A stretch of 64,000 bases of DNA from Burkholderia pyrrocinia (GCF_022809715.1 NZ_CP094459.1:2232001-2296000), one strand, 5' to 3'. Shown: positions 1 to 8,987, counted from the first letter of the stretch. Notes: generated by a model from the sequence alone, not told the origin. Numbers and translations are program-made.

Positions 1-46
1 TCACGCGGCGTTCAAGCTTGCCGAGGTTCTCAACAACGTTAGCCAT
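1..46 (-). CDS. tig: trigger factor, N-terminal end only (partial)
   Basis: Reading leftwards from an ATG at 46, the first 15 codons give MANVVENLGKLERRV and run off the window. This is the N-terminus I recognise for trigger factor of Burkholderia, the ribosome-associated peptidyl-prolyl isomerase and chaperone. Only 15 residues are visible, so the identification rests on the match of this short peptide. In this genus tig is normally followed by clpP, clpX and lon, which would lie outside the window. A possible extended -10 sequence lies about 160 bases upstream. Confidence 0.8.
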   Translation of the reverse strand, partial: MANVVENLGKLERRV

Positions 47-420
47 GGCTTCAATCGTCCTAAAATTATTCGAGCGAATCGGGTTTTCCTTGCCGTGCCT
101 GCCTGCGGCATTGCATATGCCGCGCCGGAGCGCCACGCCATCCCTGCACGCGCCGGATGGCTAGCGCAAGCGGCTCGGAGCACGGCTTTGGCCGGAAGAA
201 TCGACTATTCTAGCAAACAATTTTCCTCGCACCTCCAGTTCGGCGCGACGCGCATGCGTCTGCGCCATGTCAGCAGCCCCTTGCACGGCAATGCGCGCGG
301 ATCGCCGCTATGCCGTACGCCGTATCCACCGCGGGCCCGCCATCCTGTAAGCTCCGATTGAGGGTGCGCCGCCGTCGCGCCCCATTATTCTTCACACCAA
401 TCACGCCTTCCGGAGACACC
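47..420. other. intergenic region between tig and glycerate kinase
   Basis: No convincing gene. On the minus strand at 207-215 there is TGCTAGAAT, an extended -10 (TGn plus TAGAAT) that could drive tig with a leader of about 160 bases; no good -35 accompanies it. At 105-123 the arms GCGGCAT and ATGCCGC form a hairpin with a 5-base loop inside that leader. The segment 200-235 is clearly richer in A and T than its surroundings. Both functional readings are inference. Confidence 0.4.
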
Positions 421-1566
421 ATGCCGCAACACCCGTCCGCGCCTGTCGTCGTCATCGCGCCCGATTCGTTCAAAGGCTCGCTTTCCGCCGAGCAGGTCGC
501 GGATGCGATCGCCACCGGCATCCGCCGCGCGCGCCCCGACGCGGTCGTGCGCTGCTGCCCGATGGCCGACGGCGGCGAAGGCACGCTCGACGCGATGCTG
601 GCCGGCGGCGGCACGCGGCGCTCGCTGCGGGTGGCCGGCGCGTCGCTCGCGGCACGCGACGCGGCGGTCGGTGTGATCGACGCGCGCACCGCGATCGTCG
701 AGACGGCCGAGATCGTCGGCATTACCGATCCGGTCGGCATGAGCGTGCCGGTCGACGCGCGCAGCACGCGCGGGATGGGCGAGGCGATCCGCACGCTGCT
801 CGACGACGGCGTGCGCCGCTTCTTCGTCGCGCTCGGCGGCAGCAGCACCAACGACGCGGGCGCCGGGCTGCTCGCGGGCCTCGGCCTGCAATGCTTCGAC
901 GCGGCCGGCCAGCCGGTCGAGCCCGTGCCGTCGCGGCTCGCCGACATCGCGCGCATCGACGCGTCGGCGCTCGACCCGCGCCTGAAGGAAACGGAATTCG
1001 TCGGCATGTCCGACGTCGACAACCCGCTGACGGGCGCGCACGGCGCGACCGCCGTGTTCGGCCCGCAAAAAGGCGTGACGTCCGCGCAGGTTGCGACCCT
1101 CGACGCCGCGCTCGGCCATTTCGCCGATCTGCTCGAAGCCGCGCTCGACCGACGCGCCCGCGACCTGCCCGGCGCCGGCGCCGCGGGCGGCCTCGGTTTC
1201 GCGCTGCACATGCTCGGCGCGCAGTTCGAAGCCGGCGCCGAAGTGGTCGCGCGGCAGGTCGGGCTCGACGCGGCGCTCGCCGGCGCCGACTGGCTGATCA
1301 CCGGCGAAGGCCGCTCCGACGTGCAGACGCTGCACGGCAAGGCGCCGTTCATCGCGTGCCGGCACGCACAGGCCGTCGGCGTGCCCGCGTCGCTGCTGTC
1401 GGGTGCGGTCGACCCGGCCGCGCTGCCGCGCCTGTCCGAACATTTTTCCGGCTGCTTCTCGCCGGCTCCCGGGCCGATCACGCTCGACGTCGCGATCCGC
1501 GACGCAGCGAACCTGCTCGCGAACGAAGCGGAGCAATTGACACGCCTAAAGTACGGCGCACACTGA
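421..1566 (+). CDS. glycerate 2-kinase (GarK/GlxK family)
   Basis: 381 residues, full length for the glycerate kinase family (PF02595), which phosphorylates D-glycerate to 2-phosphoglycerate in the glyoxylate/tartronate route. Family hallmarks are visible: the N-terminal IAPDSFKGSLSA block (about residues 12-23), the PMADGGEGT block (about 47-55), the GGSSTNDAG block (about 140-148) and the LITGEGRSD block near 298. The ATG at 421 is preceded by CCGGAG at good spacing; the frame is open further upstream but that part does not look like protein. A MarR-family regulator follows 62 bases downstream on the same strand. The symbol is left blank because garK and glxK types are hard to separate by eye. 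Confidence 0.9.
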   Translation: MPQHPSAPVVVIAPDSFKGSLSAEQVADAIATGIRRARPDAVVRCCPMADGGEGTLDAMLAGGGTRRSLRVAGASLAARDAAVGVIDARTAIVETAEIVGITDPVGMSVPVDARSTRGMGEAIRTLLDDGVRRFFVALGGSSTNDAGAGLLAGLGLQCFDAAGQPVEPVPSRLADIARIDASALDPRLKETEFVGMSDVDNPLTGAHGATAVFGPQKGVTSAQVATLDAALGHFADLLEAALDRRARDLPGAGAAGGLGFALHMLGAQFEAGAEVVARQVGLDAALAGADWLITGEGRSDVQTLHGKAPFIACRHAQAVGVPASLLSGAVDPAALPRLSEHFSGCFSPAPGPITLDVAIRDAANLLANEAEQLTRLKYGAH

Positions 1567-1628
1567 CCGTTGACCCGAGCGCGCGATACAGGAACAATCG
1601 GGCCCGCCCTTTTTCTTCAGGATTCGCT

Positions 1629-2078
1629 ATGAAAGGCCGTCAAACCGGGCTCGATCAGTTTCTGACCTATCGCCTCCATGCACTCACGAAGCGATCCGAC
1701 CGCGGGATCGGCGAGATGTACCGGCACAAGCTCGACATCTCGCTGCCCGAGGCACGCGTGATCGCCGCCGTCGGCGCGTTCGGTCCGTTCTCGATCATGG
1801 ATCTCGCGCGCCACACCAATCTCGACAAGAGCCAGGCGAGCCGCGCGGCCGAAGCGCTGCTGCGCCAGGGGCTGCTCGAGCGCAGCGCGAGCGACGAGGA
1901 TGGCCGGATCGTGCTGATCGCGCTGACCACCGACGGCCGCGCGCTGCATCGCAAGATCATGCCGATCGTGCGCAAGTGGAACGACGGGTTGCTCGCGTGC
2001 CTGTCCGACAGCGAACGCCAGACGTTCGAGCGGCTGCTCGACAAGGTCGTCGCGCACGCAACCGAGCGGGACGACTGA
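1629..2078 (+). CDS. MarR-family transcriptional regulator
   Basis: 149 residues, typical MarR length. The winged helix-turn-helix is visible at about residues 40-100, with SIMDLARHTNLDKSQASR as the HTH and the basic, acidic-rich wing at LLERSASDEDGRI. Flanking helices would form the dimer interface. It may control the glycerate kinase gene just upstream or the enzyme gene convergent with it; the ligand cannot be predicted. A Rho-independent terminator follows at 2146-2190. Confidence 0.88.
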   Translation: MKGRQTGLDQFLTYRLHALTKRSDRGIGEMYRHKLDISLPEARVIAAVGAFGPFSIMDLARHTNLDKSQASRAAEALLRQGLLERSASDEDGRIVLIALTTDGRALHRKIMPIVRKWNDGLLACLSDSERQTFERLLDKVVAHATERDD

Positions 2079-2145
2079 GCCGCGTGACGGGCTCGGCATC
2101 GGCAGACGATCGAGCGCTGCCGGCAGCATTGATCCGATGAATTCG

Positions 2146-2190
2146 ACGGGCCGCCCGGGCCGCGTAACCAGCGACCGGGCGGCCCGTTTT
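2146..2190 (+). terminator. Rho-independent terminator after the marR gene
   Basis: Arms ACGGGCCGCCCGG (from 2146) and CCGGGCGGCCCGT (2175-2187) pair perfectly around a 16-base loop and are followed by TTTT. The T-run follows on the plus strand, so it ends the glycerate kinase / marR unit. Confidence 0.75.
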
Positions 2191-2268
2191 GCATCATGCG
2201 GCGGCATCCGCCAAGGGTCGCGCTTCGCCGCGTTGCCCGCGACCGCGAATCCATCAGGCTCGCAGACG

Positions 2269-3267
2269 CTACAGCCCGCTGTTGGCCGCGCGCTGGCGCA
2301 GCAGCCCGAGCACCGCGTCGCAATACGGGGTCGGCACATCGAGCTTGCGCCCGAGCTCAGGAAACACGCCGAGGATCGGCCCGATCTCGAGCGGACGCCC
2401 CGCTTCGAAATCCTGCAGCATCGACGTCCTGAACGCGCCGAGCTTGCGCGTGACCGCGATCCGTTCGGGACCGCTCATCCCCGTCGACAAGCCGAGCTTC
2501 GCGCCGATCGCGGCAGCCTCCTCCATCATCCGCAGCGCGAGATCCTGCGTGAACGGATCGTCGAGCAACTGCTCGGCCGTCGATCCCGTCAGCGCACTCA
2601 GCGGATTCATGTTCATGTTGCCCCACAGCTTCGCCCAGATCTCGGTCCGGATCGCGGGCGTCGATTCAACGTCGAAACCACCCGCCGCGAGCGCAGCGGC
2701 GAACCGTGCGGTGGCCGAGTCGAGCCGCGGATCGGGTGCGCCGACGATCAGCCGGTTGCCGCGCCCGCGGCGCACGACGCCCGGCGCGTCGGTGCTCGAC
2801 GACAGGTGCACGACGCAGCCGATCGCCTGCGCGGGCGGCAGCGCCGCCGACACCGCGCCGGCCGGATCGACCGCGTCGAGCGGCACGCCGTCGATCGGTC
2901 CTTCGAGCCCATGCGTGAACCACCACGGCAGCCCGTTCATCGCCGCGACGATCACGGTGTCCGGCCCGACCAGCGGCGCGATGCGCGCGGCCAGCGCCGG
3001 CAGCGCCTGCGCCTTCAGCGCGATCACCACGTAGTCCTGCACGCCGAGCGCGGCCGCATCGTCGCTCGCGCGCACCGGCACCGACGATGTGACGCCCGCC
3101 TCGTCGATCACGCGCACGCCGTGCGCGTTCAGCGCGTCGAGCGTCGCGCCGCGTGCGTATGCGCTCACGGTCATGCCGGCCCGCGACAGCGCGGCCGCGA
3201 GCAATCCGCCGATCGCGCCGACACCGACCACCGCCGCGCGCACCGACCCTGAATTCGTGTCGTTCAT
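2269..3267 (-). CDS. panE: 2-dehydropantoate 2-reductase family protein
   Basis: 332 residues. The N-terminus carries a Rossmann nucleotide-binding motif, GVGAIGGLLAA (about residues 16-26), as in ketopantoate reductases, which use NADPH to make pantoate for coenzyme A synthesis. The C-terminal half (KLWGNMNMNPLSALTG near residue 213) matches the helical ApbA C-terminal domain, including its conserved Lys and Asn. Bacteria often carry several paralogues with other 2-oxoacid substrates, so the reaction is family inference. The ATG at 3267 sits between this gene and the luxR-type gene upstream on the same strand (gap about 100 bases). Confidence 0.8.
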   Translation of the reverse strand: MNDTNSGSVRAAVVGVGAIGGLLAAALSRAGMTVSAYARGATLDALNAHGVRVIDEAGVTSSVPVRASDDAAALGVQDYVVIALKAQALPALAARIAPLVGPDTVIVAAMNGLPWWFTHGLEGPIDGVPLDAVDPAGAVSAALPPAQAIGCVVHLSSSTDAPGVVRRGRGNRLIVGAPDPRLDSATARFAAALAAGGFDVESTPAIRTEIWAKLWGNMNMNPLSALTGSTAEQLLDDPFTQDLALRMMEEAAAIGAKLGLSTGMSGPERIAVTRKLGAFRTSMLQDFEAGRPLEIGPILGVFPELGRKLDVPTPYCDAVLGLLRQRAANSGL

Positions 3268-3366
3268 GATGGAATTCCGTCTCCCGGGAGCTGACGAGCA
3301 TAACGCTCAATGGTTGCGGATACAACCATTATGGCGGAGCGTGCCACGTGCGCGCGTTCGAGCGAT

Positions 3367-4512
3367 TCAGCGCGGCTCGCCGTCCGCTTCCACCGGTTCG
3401 TCATCGGTCGCGCCGCCCGTCGCGCCGAGCACGCCCGCGATCTGGCTCTTGTCGTGCATGCCGAGCTTGCGGTACGCACAGCGCAGGTAGTGGCGCACGG
3501 TCGTCGGCGAAATCGCCATCTGTTGCGCGACTTCCTTGTGCGAACGGCCGGCGCCGTAATAACGGATCGCGGCCAGCTCGCGCGGGCTCAACCGGTCGAG
3601 CAGCGAGCGCGGCCGCGCCTCGATCTGGAACAGCCCCGCGACGGGCACGCACTGGATGCGCAGCGCATCGCCTACGAACGGCTGGCCCGACTGGCGCCGC
3701 AGGTGCGCGACGAGCGGCTGCGGCACGCGCGTGCCGGCCCACGCCGGCCATTCGGCGCGCAGCACGTCGTCAAAGCCGTGATCGGCGTGGTGGAGCACGC
3801 CGAAGTTGTCGCACAGCGCGCGTGCGGCCGGTGCGACCGTATCGCCGCGCTCGCGCGTGAGCTGCGCGGCGCGATTGATCGTGAGCGCGGCCGCGAGATG
3901 CGGAATCACTTCCTCGAAACGGCGCGCATCATCGTCGCTGAACGGGCGATTCAGGCCCTGGCGGTAGATCGACATGAACGTCGTCAGGCCGAAGCGGCGA
4001 TCGAGCGTGCACACGCACATCAGTTGCGCGAGCCCGTACTTCACGCACCAGTCGCGAAACCGCGCATCGAGCCCCGGCTCGACGACCGACAGCCGCACCG
4101 CACGTCCGTGCGCGCCGCGCAGCGTGCGGTGCGCGAGCGGGTCGCAGTCGCGCACACGCTTCCAGTCGCCGAAGAACGCGTGCGGCAGGCGATACAGAAA
4201 GCTGTTGTGCATCACGGGGCCGGTGGACGCATGCGTCGCGACGCCCGTCCATGCGGCGTCGAACGGGACGAGCGCCTGCAGCAGCGTAAAGAAGCGGTAT
4301 TCGAATTCGCCGATGCCGGACTGCGCGGCGACCGCGTACAGATCGAGCAGCATCAGCCCGAGTTCGCGCTGCGATGCGTCGCCGCGTGCGACACCATCGA
4401 AATCGGCACGACGCGAAGGCAGCGGCGGCCACGCGAATTCGTCGAGCACGATGGCGGCCGGCACGTCGCGCAGCGCTTCGAGATCCTGCCCGGTATCCGT
4501 CGTGATCCTCAC
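3367..4512 (-). CDS. LuxR-family transcriptional regulator (C-terminal HTH)
   Basis: 381 residues from a GTG start at 4512, preceded by a purine-rich GGGGGCGGAAG. The frame is open further upstream but that part is Arg/Ala-rich and unlike protein. The C-terminus has the LuxR/FixJ HTH: LSPRELAAIRYYGAGRSHKEV followed by VRHYLRCAYRKLGM (about residues 310-365). The preceding 280 residues have no receiver-domain motif and resemble the sensor part of orphan LuxR regulators. It is divergent from the porin/MFS/deacetylase operon starting at 4815, so it is the obvious candidate regulator of it (inference). Confidence 0.83.
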   Translation of the reverse strand: MRITTDTGQDLEALRDVPAAIVLDEFAWPPLPSRRADFDGVARGDASQRELGLMLLDLYAVAAQSGIGEFEYRFFTLLQALVPFDAAWTGVATHASTGPVMHNSFLYRLPHAFFGDWKRVRDCDPLAHRTLRGAHGRAVRLSVVEPGLDARFRDWCVKYGLAQLMCVCTLDRRFGLTTFMSIYRQGLNRPFSDDDARRFEEVIPHLAAALTINRAAQLTRERGDTVAPAARALCDNFGVLHHADHGFDDVLRAEWPAWAGTRVPQPLVAHLRRQSGQPFVGDALRIQCVPVAGLFQIEARPRSLLDRLSPRELAAIRYYGAGRSHKEVAQQMAISPTTVRHYLRCAYRKLGMHDKSQIAGVLGATGGATDDEPVEADGEPR

Positions 4513-4814
4513 CTTCCGCCCCCCTGCCCGACCGGGCCGCTGATGCGCGCAACGCAGTCCGCCGATTATAGCGAGCGGCTTTTTTGGCGGGCCACGGTGC
4601 CGGAACCGGCGGCAACCCCATCCATTTGAACGGTGCGCGGCACGTTGCTGCTCCGCAGCACGCCGTGCCGAGGCATCGCGCCGCGTGCATGCTGCGCACT
4701 TCGGGTTTTCCGCACCGTTCATCTGTACGACTGTTCGAAGGTTTTCCCGCTGCGGACACTGCGTCGCGACAACACCAACGACAAACCGATGCAGCACGGT
4801 ATGGAGAACCCCTC
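4513..4814. promoter_or_regulatory. divergent regulatory region with nested hairpin at 4638-4670
   Basis: This 302-base gap separates the luxR-type gene from the porin operon and must hold both promoters. The clearest structure is a compound inverted repeat: outer arms CGGCACG (4638-4644) and CGTGCCG (4664-4670), inner arms TGCTGC (4646-4651) and GCAGCA (4655-4660) around TCC. No T-run follows, so it is not a terminator. It could be the regulator's binding site or a leader structure. I could not pick a confident -35/-10 pair. Confidence 0.45.
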
Positions 4815-5861
4815 GTGACGAAACCCAGCTTCATCCGCACGGCCGCGGCCGCCGCGACGCTCGCCGCGTGCAGCGCCGCCGCGCACGCGCAGTCGACCCT
4901 CACGCTGTACGGCGCGCTCGACGCCGGCGTGCAATACCTGACGCACGCCGACGGGCGCCACTCGGCCGTGCAGTTGCAGAACTACGGCATCCTGCCTTCG
5001 CAGATCGGGCTGAAGGGCAACGAGGATCTCGGCGGCGGCTGGCGTGCGCTGTTCAAGCTCGAGCAAGGTCTCAACCTCAACGACGGCACCGCGACCGTGC
5101 CCGGCTACGCGTTCTTTCGCGGCGCATACATGGGTATCGCGGGGCCCGTCGGCACCGTCACGTTCGGCCGGCAGTTCAGCGTGCTGTTCGACAAGACGCT
5201 GTTCTACGATCCGCTCTGGTACGCGTCGTACAGCGGCCAGGGCGTGATCGTGCCGATGAACGCGAACTTCATCGACCACTCGATCAAGTACCAGTCGCCG
5301 ACGTTTGCCGGCTTCGACGTCGAGGCGCTCGCCGCGACGGCCGGCGTCGCCGGCAATACGCGTGCCGGACGCGTGCTCGAACTCGGCGGCCAGTACACGA
5401 GCAACGGCCTGTCGGTCAGCGCGGTGCTGCATCAGGCGCACGGCGATGTGTCGGCGGCCGCCGACGCGTCGGCGCGCCGCCGCGAACTCGGCACGCTCGC
5501 CGCGCGCTATGCGTTCGCGTCCCTGCCGCTCACCGTCTACGCCGGCGTCGAACGCCTGACGGGCGACCTCGACGCGGCACGCACGATCGTCTGGGGCGGC
5601 GCGCGTTACCTGAGCTCGAACGGAATCGGCCTGAACGCGGGCGTCTACCACACCGACTCGCGCACGCCGGCGATCGGCCATCCGACGCTGTTCATTGCGA
5701 GCACCACGTACGCGCTGTCGAAAGGCACCGTCGCGTACGCGAACCTCGGTTATGCGCGCAACAGCGGCCAGAGTTCGCAGACCGTCTACGAATACGACCC
5801 GACGACGCTCGCCGGCACGTCGCAGTTCGGCGCGATGGTCGGCATGTACCACCTGTTCTGA
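4815..5861 (+). CDS. outer-membrane porin (Gram-negative general porin family)
   Basis: 348 residues from a GTG at 4815, with GGAG 8 bases upstream. Residues 1-24 are a signal peptide ending AAAHAQ, and the mature protein starts STLTLYGALDAGVQY, the standard start of Burkholderia trimeric porins. The first periplasmic turn/loop region has GLKGNEDLGGGWRALFKLEQG, and the protein ends in Phe (YHLF), as needed for BAM-dependent outer-membrane insertion. It heads an operon with an MFS transporter (20 bases downstream) and a deacetylase-like enzyme, which suggests uptake of one particular small substrate rather than a housekeeping porin. Confidence 0.92.
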   Translation: MTKPSFIRTAAAAATLAACSAAAHAQSTLTLYGALDAGVQYLTHADGRHSAVQLQNYGILPSQIGLKGNEDLGGGWRALFKLEQGLNLNDGTATVPGYAFFRGAYMGIAGPVGTVTFGRQFSVLFDKTLFYDPLWYASYSGQGVIVPMNANFIDHSIKYQSPTFAGFDVEALAATAGVAGNTRAGRVLELGGQYTSNGLSVSAVLHQAHGDVSAAADASARRRELGTLAARYAFASLPLTVYAGVERLTGDLDAARTIVWGGARYLSSNGIGLNAGVYHTDSRTPAIGHPTLFIASTTYALSKGTVAYANLGYARNSGQSSQTVYEYDPTTLAGTSQFGAMVGMYHLF

Positions 5862-5881
5862 TTCCCCAACGAGATCCCGCC

Positions 5882-7090
5882 ATGAAAATCCTGTCTCCGG
5901 ATGCCGCACTCTCGCCCGACGGCCGCGCGCCGACGTTCGCGCGCTCGACGCTCGCCGCGCTCGTCGTGTTCGCGGCCATCACGCCATTGCTGCTGCTCGT
6001 CGCACCGGCCGTCGCGAGCCAGCTCGCGATGCAGCTCGGGCTGTCCGCATCGCAGATCGGCACCTACTTCTTCGTCGAACTCGGTGCGTTCAGCCTCGCG
6101 ACCGTGCCGTCGTACCTGTGGCTCGGCCGCGTCGACGCGCGCCGCGTCGCCGCGTTCGCGATCGCGCTGTTCGGCGCGGGCAACCTGCTGACCGCGCTGT
6201 GGATGCCGGGCTTCGCCGCGCTGCTCGCGCTGCGCGCCGTCACCGCGCTCGGCGGCGGCTCGCTGATGGTGCTCTGCATGACGAGCGCGGCAACGAGCAG
6301 CAACAGCGACCGCGTGTACGGGCTGTGGGTCGTCGGCCAGTTGGTCGCGGGCGCGATCGGCCTGTTCGTGCTGCCGCATGTGTTCGCCGCGTTCGGGCTG
6401 CGCGCGCTGTACATCGCGCTCGCCGCGCTGGCGCTGCTCGCGGCACCGCTGTCGCGCGGCTTTCCGTCGTCGCTCGGCGCGCGGATGGCGTCTGCGCAAA
6501 CCGCGCATGACGCTGCGACGCATGCGCCGCGAAGCTTCGTCGTGCTCGCAATCGGCGCGGTGCTGACGTTCTATCTCGCGATCGGCAGCGTGTGGACCTT
6601 CGCGAGCCGCGCGGCGGCGGATGCCGGGCTCGATCCGCAGTCGACCGGCAACGTGCTCGCGATCGCGAGCGTGATGGGAATCGCCGGCGCGGCACTCGCG
6701 TCGTGCGCCGGCGGCCGGCTCGCGCGGCGCGCGATGCTGGCCGCCGGTTACGCGCTGCTCGCGGCCTCGCTCGTCGCACTCGCCGCGATGCGGCACGCGG
6801 GCGGCTACAGCGCGGCGATCTTCGCGTTCAAGTTCGCGTGGACCTTCGTGCTGCCGTTCATCCTCGCGACCGTCGCGCAGATCGACACGTCAGGCCGCCT
6901 CGTCGCGACGCTCAATTTCGTGATCGGCGCCGGCCTCGCGGCCGGCCCGCTGCTCGCCGGGCTGATGCTCGACGCCGGCGGCACGATGCGCGCGCTGTTC
7001 GCGGCCGCGACGGCCGTCGCGATCATCTCGTTCGCCGCGCTGCGCCATATCGATCGCCGCGCGCGCCCCGCCGTTTCCTCCCAACCGTGA
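5882..7090 (+). CDS. MFS transporter, 12 predicted membrane helices
   Basis: 402 residues with about twelve hydrophobic stretches of 18-22 residues and a central hydrophilic loop (about residues 195-220), the usual MFS 6+6 arrangement. The WLGRVDARR segment near residue 80 is in the place of the conserved loop 2-3 motif. The ATG at 5882 is 20 bases after the porin stop, and the next gene starts 16 bases after this one, so the three are one operon. The position between an outer-membrane porin and a cytoplasmic amidohydrolase-like enzyme implies inner-membrane uptake of that enzyme's substrate, which is inference. Confidence 0.85.
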   Translation: MKILSPDAALSPDGRAPTFARSTLAALVVFAAITPLLLLVAPAVASQLAMQLGLSASQIGTYFFVELGAFSLATVPSYLWLGRVDARRVAAFAIALFGAGNLLTALWMPGFAALLALRAVTALGGGSLMVLCMTSAATSSNSDRVYGLWVVGQLVAGAIGLFVLPHVFAAFGLRALYIALAALALLAAPLSRGFPSSLGARMASAQTAHDAATHAPRSFVVLAIGAVLTFYLAIGSVWTFASRAAADAGLDPQSTGNVLAIASVMGIAGAALASCAGGRLARRAMLAAGYALLAASLVALAAMRHAGGYSAAIFAFKFAWTFVLPFILATVAQIDTSGRLVATLNFVIGAGLAAGPLLAGLMLDAGGTMRALFAAATAVAIISFAALRHIDRRARPAVSSQP

Positions 7091-7106
7091 CAGGTCACGC
7101 ACATCC

Positions 7107-8216
7107 ATGAATCGCACTGCCTTCTTCACCGACGAACGCACTTTCTGGCACACCGGCGGCACGCACGCGCTGTTCTTCCCGGTCGGCGGCTGGGTCCAGC
7201 CGCCGTCGAGCGCGGGCTACGCGGAATCGCCCGATTCGAAGCGCCGCTTCCTGTCGCTCGTGCAGGCTTCGGGCCTTGCCGCGCAACTCGACCTGCGCGG
7301 CGCCGCCCCAGCCACGACCGCCGACCTGCTGCGCATTCATCCGGCGCACTATCTCGACGCGTTCCGCGCACTCAGCGACGCGAACGGCGGCGACCTCGGC
7401 GACCTCGCGCCGTTCGGCAAGGGCAGCTACGAGATCGCCGCGCTGTCGGCCGGCCTCGCGATCGCGGCGGTCGACACGGTCGTCGGCGAGCGCGCGGCCA
7501 ATGCGTTCTCGCTGTCGCGGCCGCCCGGCCATCACTGCCTGCGCGACCGCCCGATGGGCTTCTGCATGCTCGCGAACATCCCGATCGCGATCGAGGCCGC
7601 CCGCGCGAAACACGGCATCGAGCGCGTCGCGGTGATCGACTGGGACGTGCATCACGGCAACGGCACGCAGTCGATCTACTACGACGATCCGGACACGCTG
7701 ACGATCTCGCTGCACCAGGATCGCTGCTTCCCGCCCGGCTACAGCGGCGCGGACGATCGCGGCGAAGGCGCGGGTATCGGTGCGAACCTGAACGTGCCGC
7801 TGCTCGCGGGCAGCGGCGACGATGCGTATCGCTACGCATTCGAGCGGATCGTGCTGCCGGCGCTGGAACGCTTCCGGCCCGAGCTGATCGTCGTTGCGAG
7901 CGGCCTCGACGCGAGCGCGGTCGACCCGCTCGCGCGCATGCAGCTGCATACCGACAGCTATCGGTTCATGACGCACGCGGTGAAGGATGCCGCGCGGCAC
8001 CATTGCGGCGGGCGGCTCGTGATCGTTCACGAAGGCGGCTATTCGGAGGCCTACGTGCCGTTCTGCGGGCTCGCGATCGTCGAGGCGCTGGCCGGCATTC
8101 GCACCGACGTCGCCGATCCGATGCTCGACCTCGCGATCGCGCAGCAGCCGGGCGCGCGGTTCGTCGCGTTCCAGCGCGAGCTGCTCGACGAACTGGCTGC
8201 GTCGTTCGGGTTGTAA
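7107..8216 (+). CDS. histone deacetylase-like / acetylpolyamine amidohydrolase family enzyme
   Basis: 369 residues with the full class II arginase/deacetylase fold signature: RPPGHHC with the tandem catalytic His pair (about residues 137-143), VIDWDVHHGNGTQ with zinc ligands Asp and His (about 176-188), a third ligand in SGLDASAVDPLARMQL (about 265), and EGGY near 312 with the catalytic Tyr. Bacterial members remove acetyl groups from polyamines or other amides. Being last in a porin-transporter-enzyme operon, it probably deacetylates an imported acetylated amine for catabolism. The exact substrate cannot be read from sequence. Confidence 0.88.
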   Translation: MNRTAFFTDERTFWHTGGTHALFFPVGGWVQPPSSAGYAESPDSKRRFLSLVQASGLAAQLDLRGAAPATTADLLRIHPAHYLDAFRALSDANGGDLGDLAPFGKGSYEIAALSAGLAIAAVDTVVGERAANAFSLSRPPGHHCLRDRPMGFCMLANIPIAIEAARAKHGIERVAVIDWDVHHGNGTQSIYYDDPDTLTISLHQDRCFPPGYSGADDRGEGAGIGANLNVPLLAGSGDDAYRYAFERIVLPALERFRPELIVVASGLDASAVDPLARMQLHTDSYRFMTHAVKDAARHHCGGRLVIVHEGGYSEAYVPFCGLAIVEALAGIRTDVADPMLDLAIAQQPGARFVAFQRELLDELAASFGL

Positions 8217-8244
8217 CTTGTAACGCTCGGGAATGAACATGACG

Positions 8245-8264
8245 GGGCCGGCATGCGCCGGCCC
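8245..8264. repeat. perfect GC-rich hairpin after the deacetylase gene
   Basis: GGGCCGGC and GCCGGCCC pair around ATGC, 29 bases after the stop codon. No T-run follows. It may be an mRNA 3' stabiliser or a weak terminator. Confidence 0.45.
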
Positions 8265-8333
8265 TTGCGCGATCCGTGCGGATGGGGTTTCCTGTGCTTT
8301 TACCCCTGTTTCGGCCGAGGCCGCACTCTTCCG

Positions 8334-8564
8334 ATGAAATCGTCCCCGCGCGATAACGACGACAATGCCAAAACGCGCCGCCAGCCTTCGAAGCTGGTGC
8401 TGAACATCGCCGCCGTGGCGGTCGGCCTCATCACGTTCGCGATCGGCGCGGCGTGGTTGATCTATAGCTGGATCGTCGATCGTGAAGCGCAGTATTTCGC
8501 GATCCCGCTGGTGTTCTCGGTGCCGGTGATCGTGGCGGTCGCGATCCGGAGCTTCTGGGAGTAG
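8334..8564 (+). CDS. small membrane protein of unknown function
   Basis: 76 residues. A charged N-terminus (about 20 residues) is followed by two hydrophobic segments, about residues 25-45 (LNIAAVAVGLITFAIGAAWL) and 55-72 (FAIPLVFSVPVIVAVAI), so it is a two-helix inner-membrane protein. I do not recognise a family. The frame has normal codon usage for the region and ends in a strong terminator 13 bases later, both supporting a real gene. It stands alone between the deacetylase operon and a tRNA gene. Confidence 0.65.
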   Translation: MKSSPRDNDDNAKTRRQPSKLVLNIAAVAVGLITFAIGAAWLIYSWIVDREAQYFAIPLVFSVPVIVAVAIRSFWE

Positions 8565-8577
8565 ATGCGCTTGAAAC

Positions 8578-8615
8578 AAAAAAGCGCTGCGGTCAGCCGA
8601 CCGGCAGCGCTTTTT
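8578..8615. terminator. bidirectional Rho-independent terminator
   Basis: AAAAAGCGCTGC and GCAGCGCTTTTT form a perfect stem continued by CGGTC/GACCG-type pairing around a short loop. An A-run precedes it and a T-run follows, so it can serve the small membrane protein gene on the plus strand and the tRNA gene on the minus strand. Confidence 0.85.
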
Positions 8616-8651
8616 CGGGAACGGCACCCTGACGGGTGCTGGTCCGACTTC

Positions 8652-8738
8652 TGGTGCGTGAGGCCGGACTCGAACCGGCACACCCTTGCGGGCGTCAGGA
8701 CCTAAACCTGGTGCGTCTACCAATTTCGCCACTCACGC
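8652..8738 (-). tRNA. tRNA-Leu, anticodon UAG
   Basis: On the minus strand the 87-base gene starts GCGTGAG and ends CTCACGC plus ACCA, so the 3' CCA is encoded. The D region AAATTGGTAGAC, anticodon loop TTTAGGT (anticodon TAG, reading CUA and other CUN codons), a long class II variable arm CGCCCGCAAGGGTG and the T arm GTTCGAGTCC are all present. The anticodon stem CCAGG/CCTGA has a C-A mismatch at its outer pair; the other four pairs are good. Confidence 0.97.
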
Positions 8739-8987
8739 GCATTTTCCGTCGCCTGACCGCGCGGCACGCAAGATGCGTTCTCCGCGCGCCCGGTACCGCT
8801 CGGGACACTTCACGCCGGCCTGAAAACCGGCACGTCCGATCAGGCGAGCGCGAGATTCTACCCGATCCGTGCGGCCTTGTCTCGCCCTGCCGGCACCCGT
8901 CGTGCAGCGGTGCTAGAATGCCGCGCTCGACGTTTCGGCACCGCGCCGCCGCGCGTCCCCCGAACCCGCCCCCACCCGATTCCGCCC

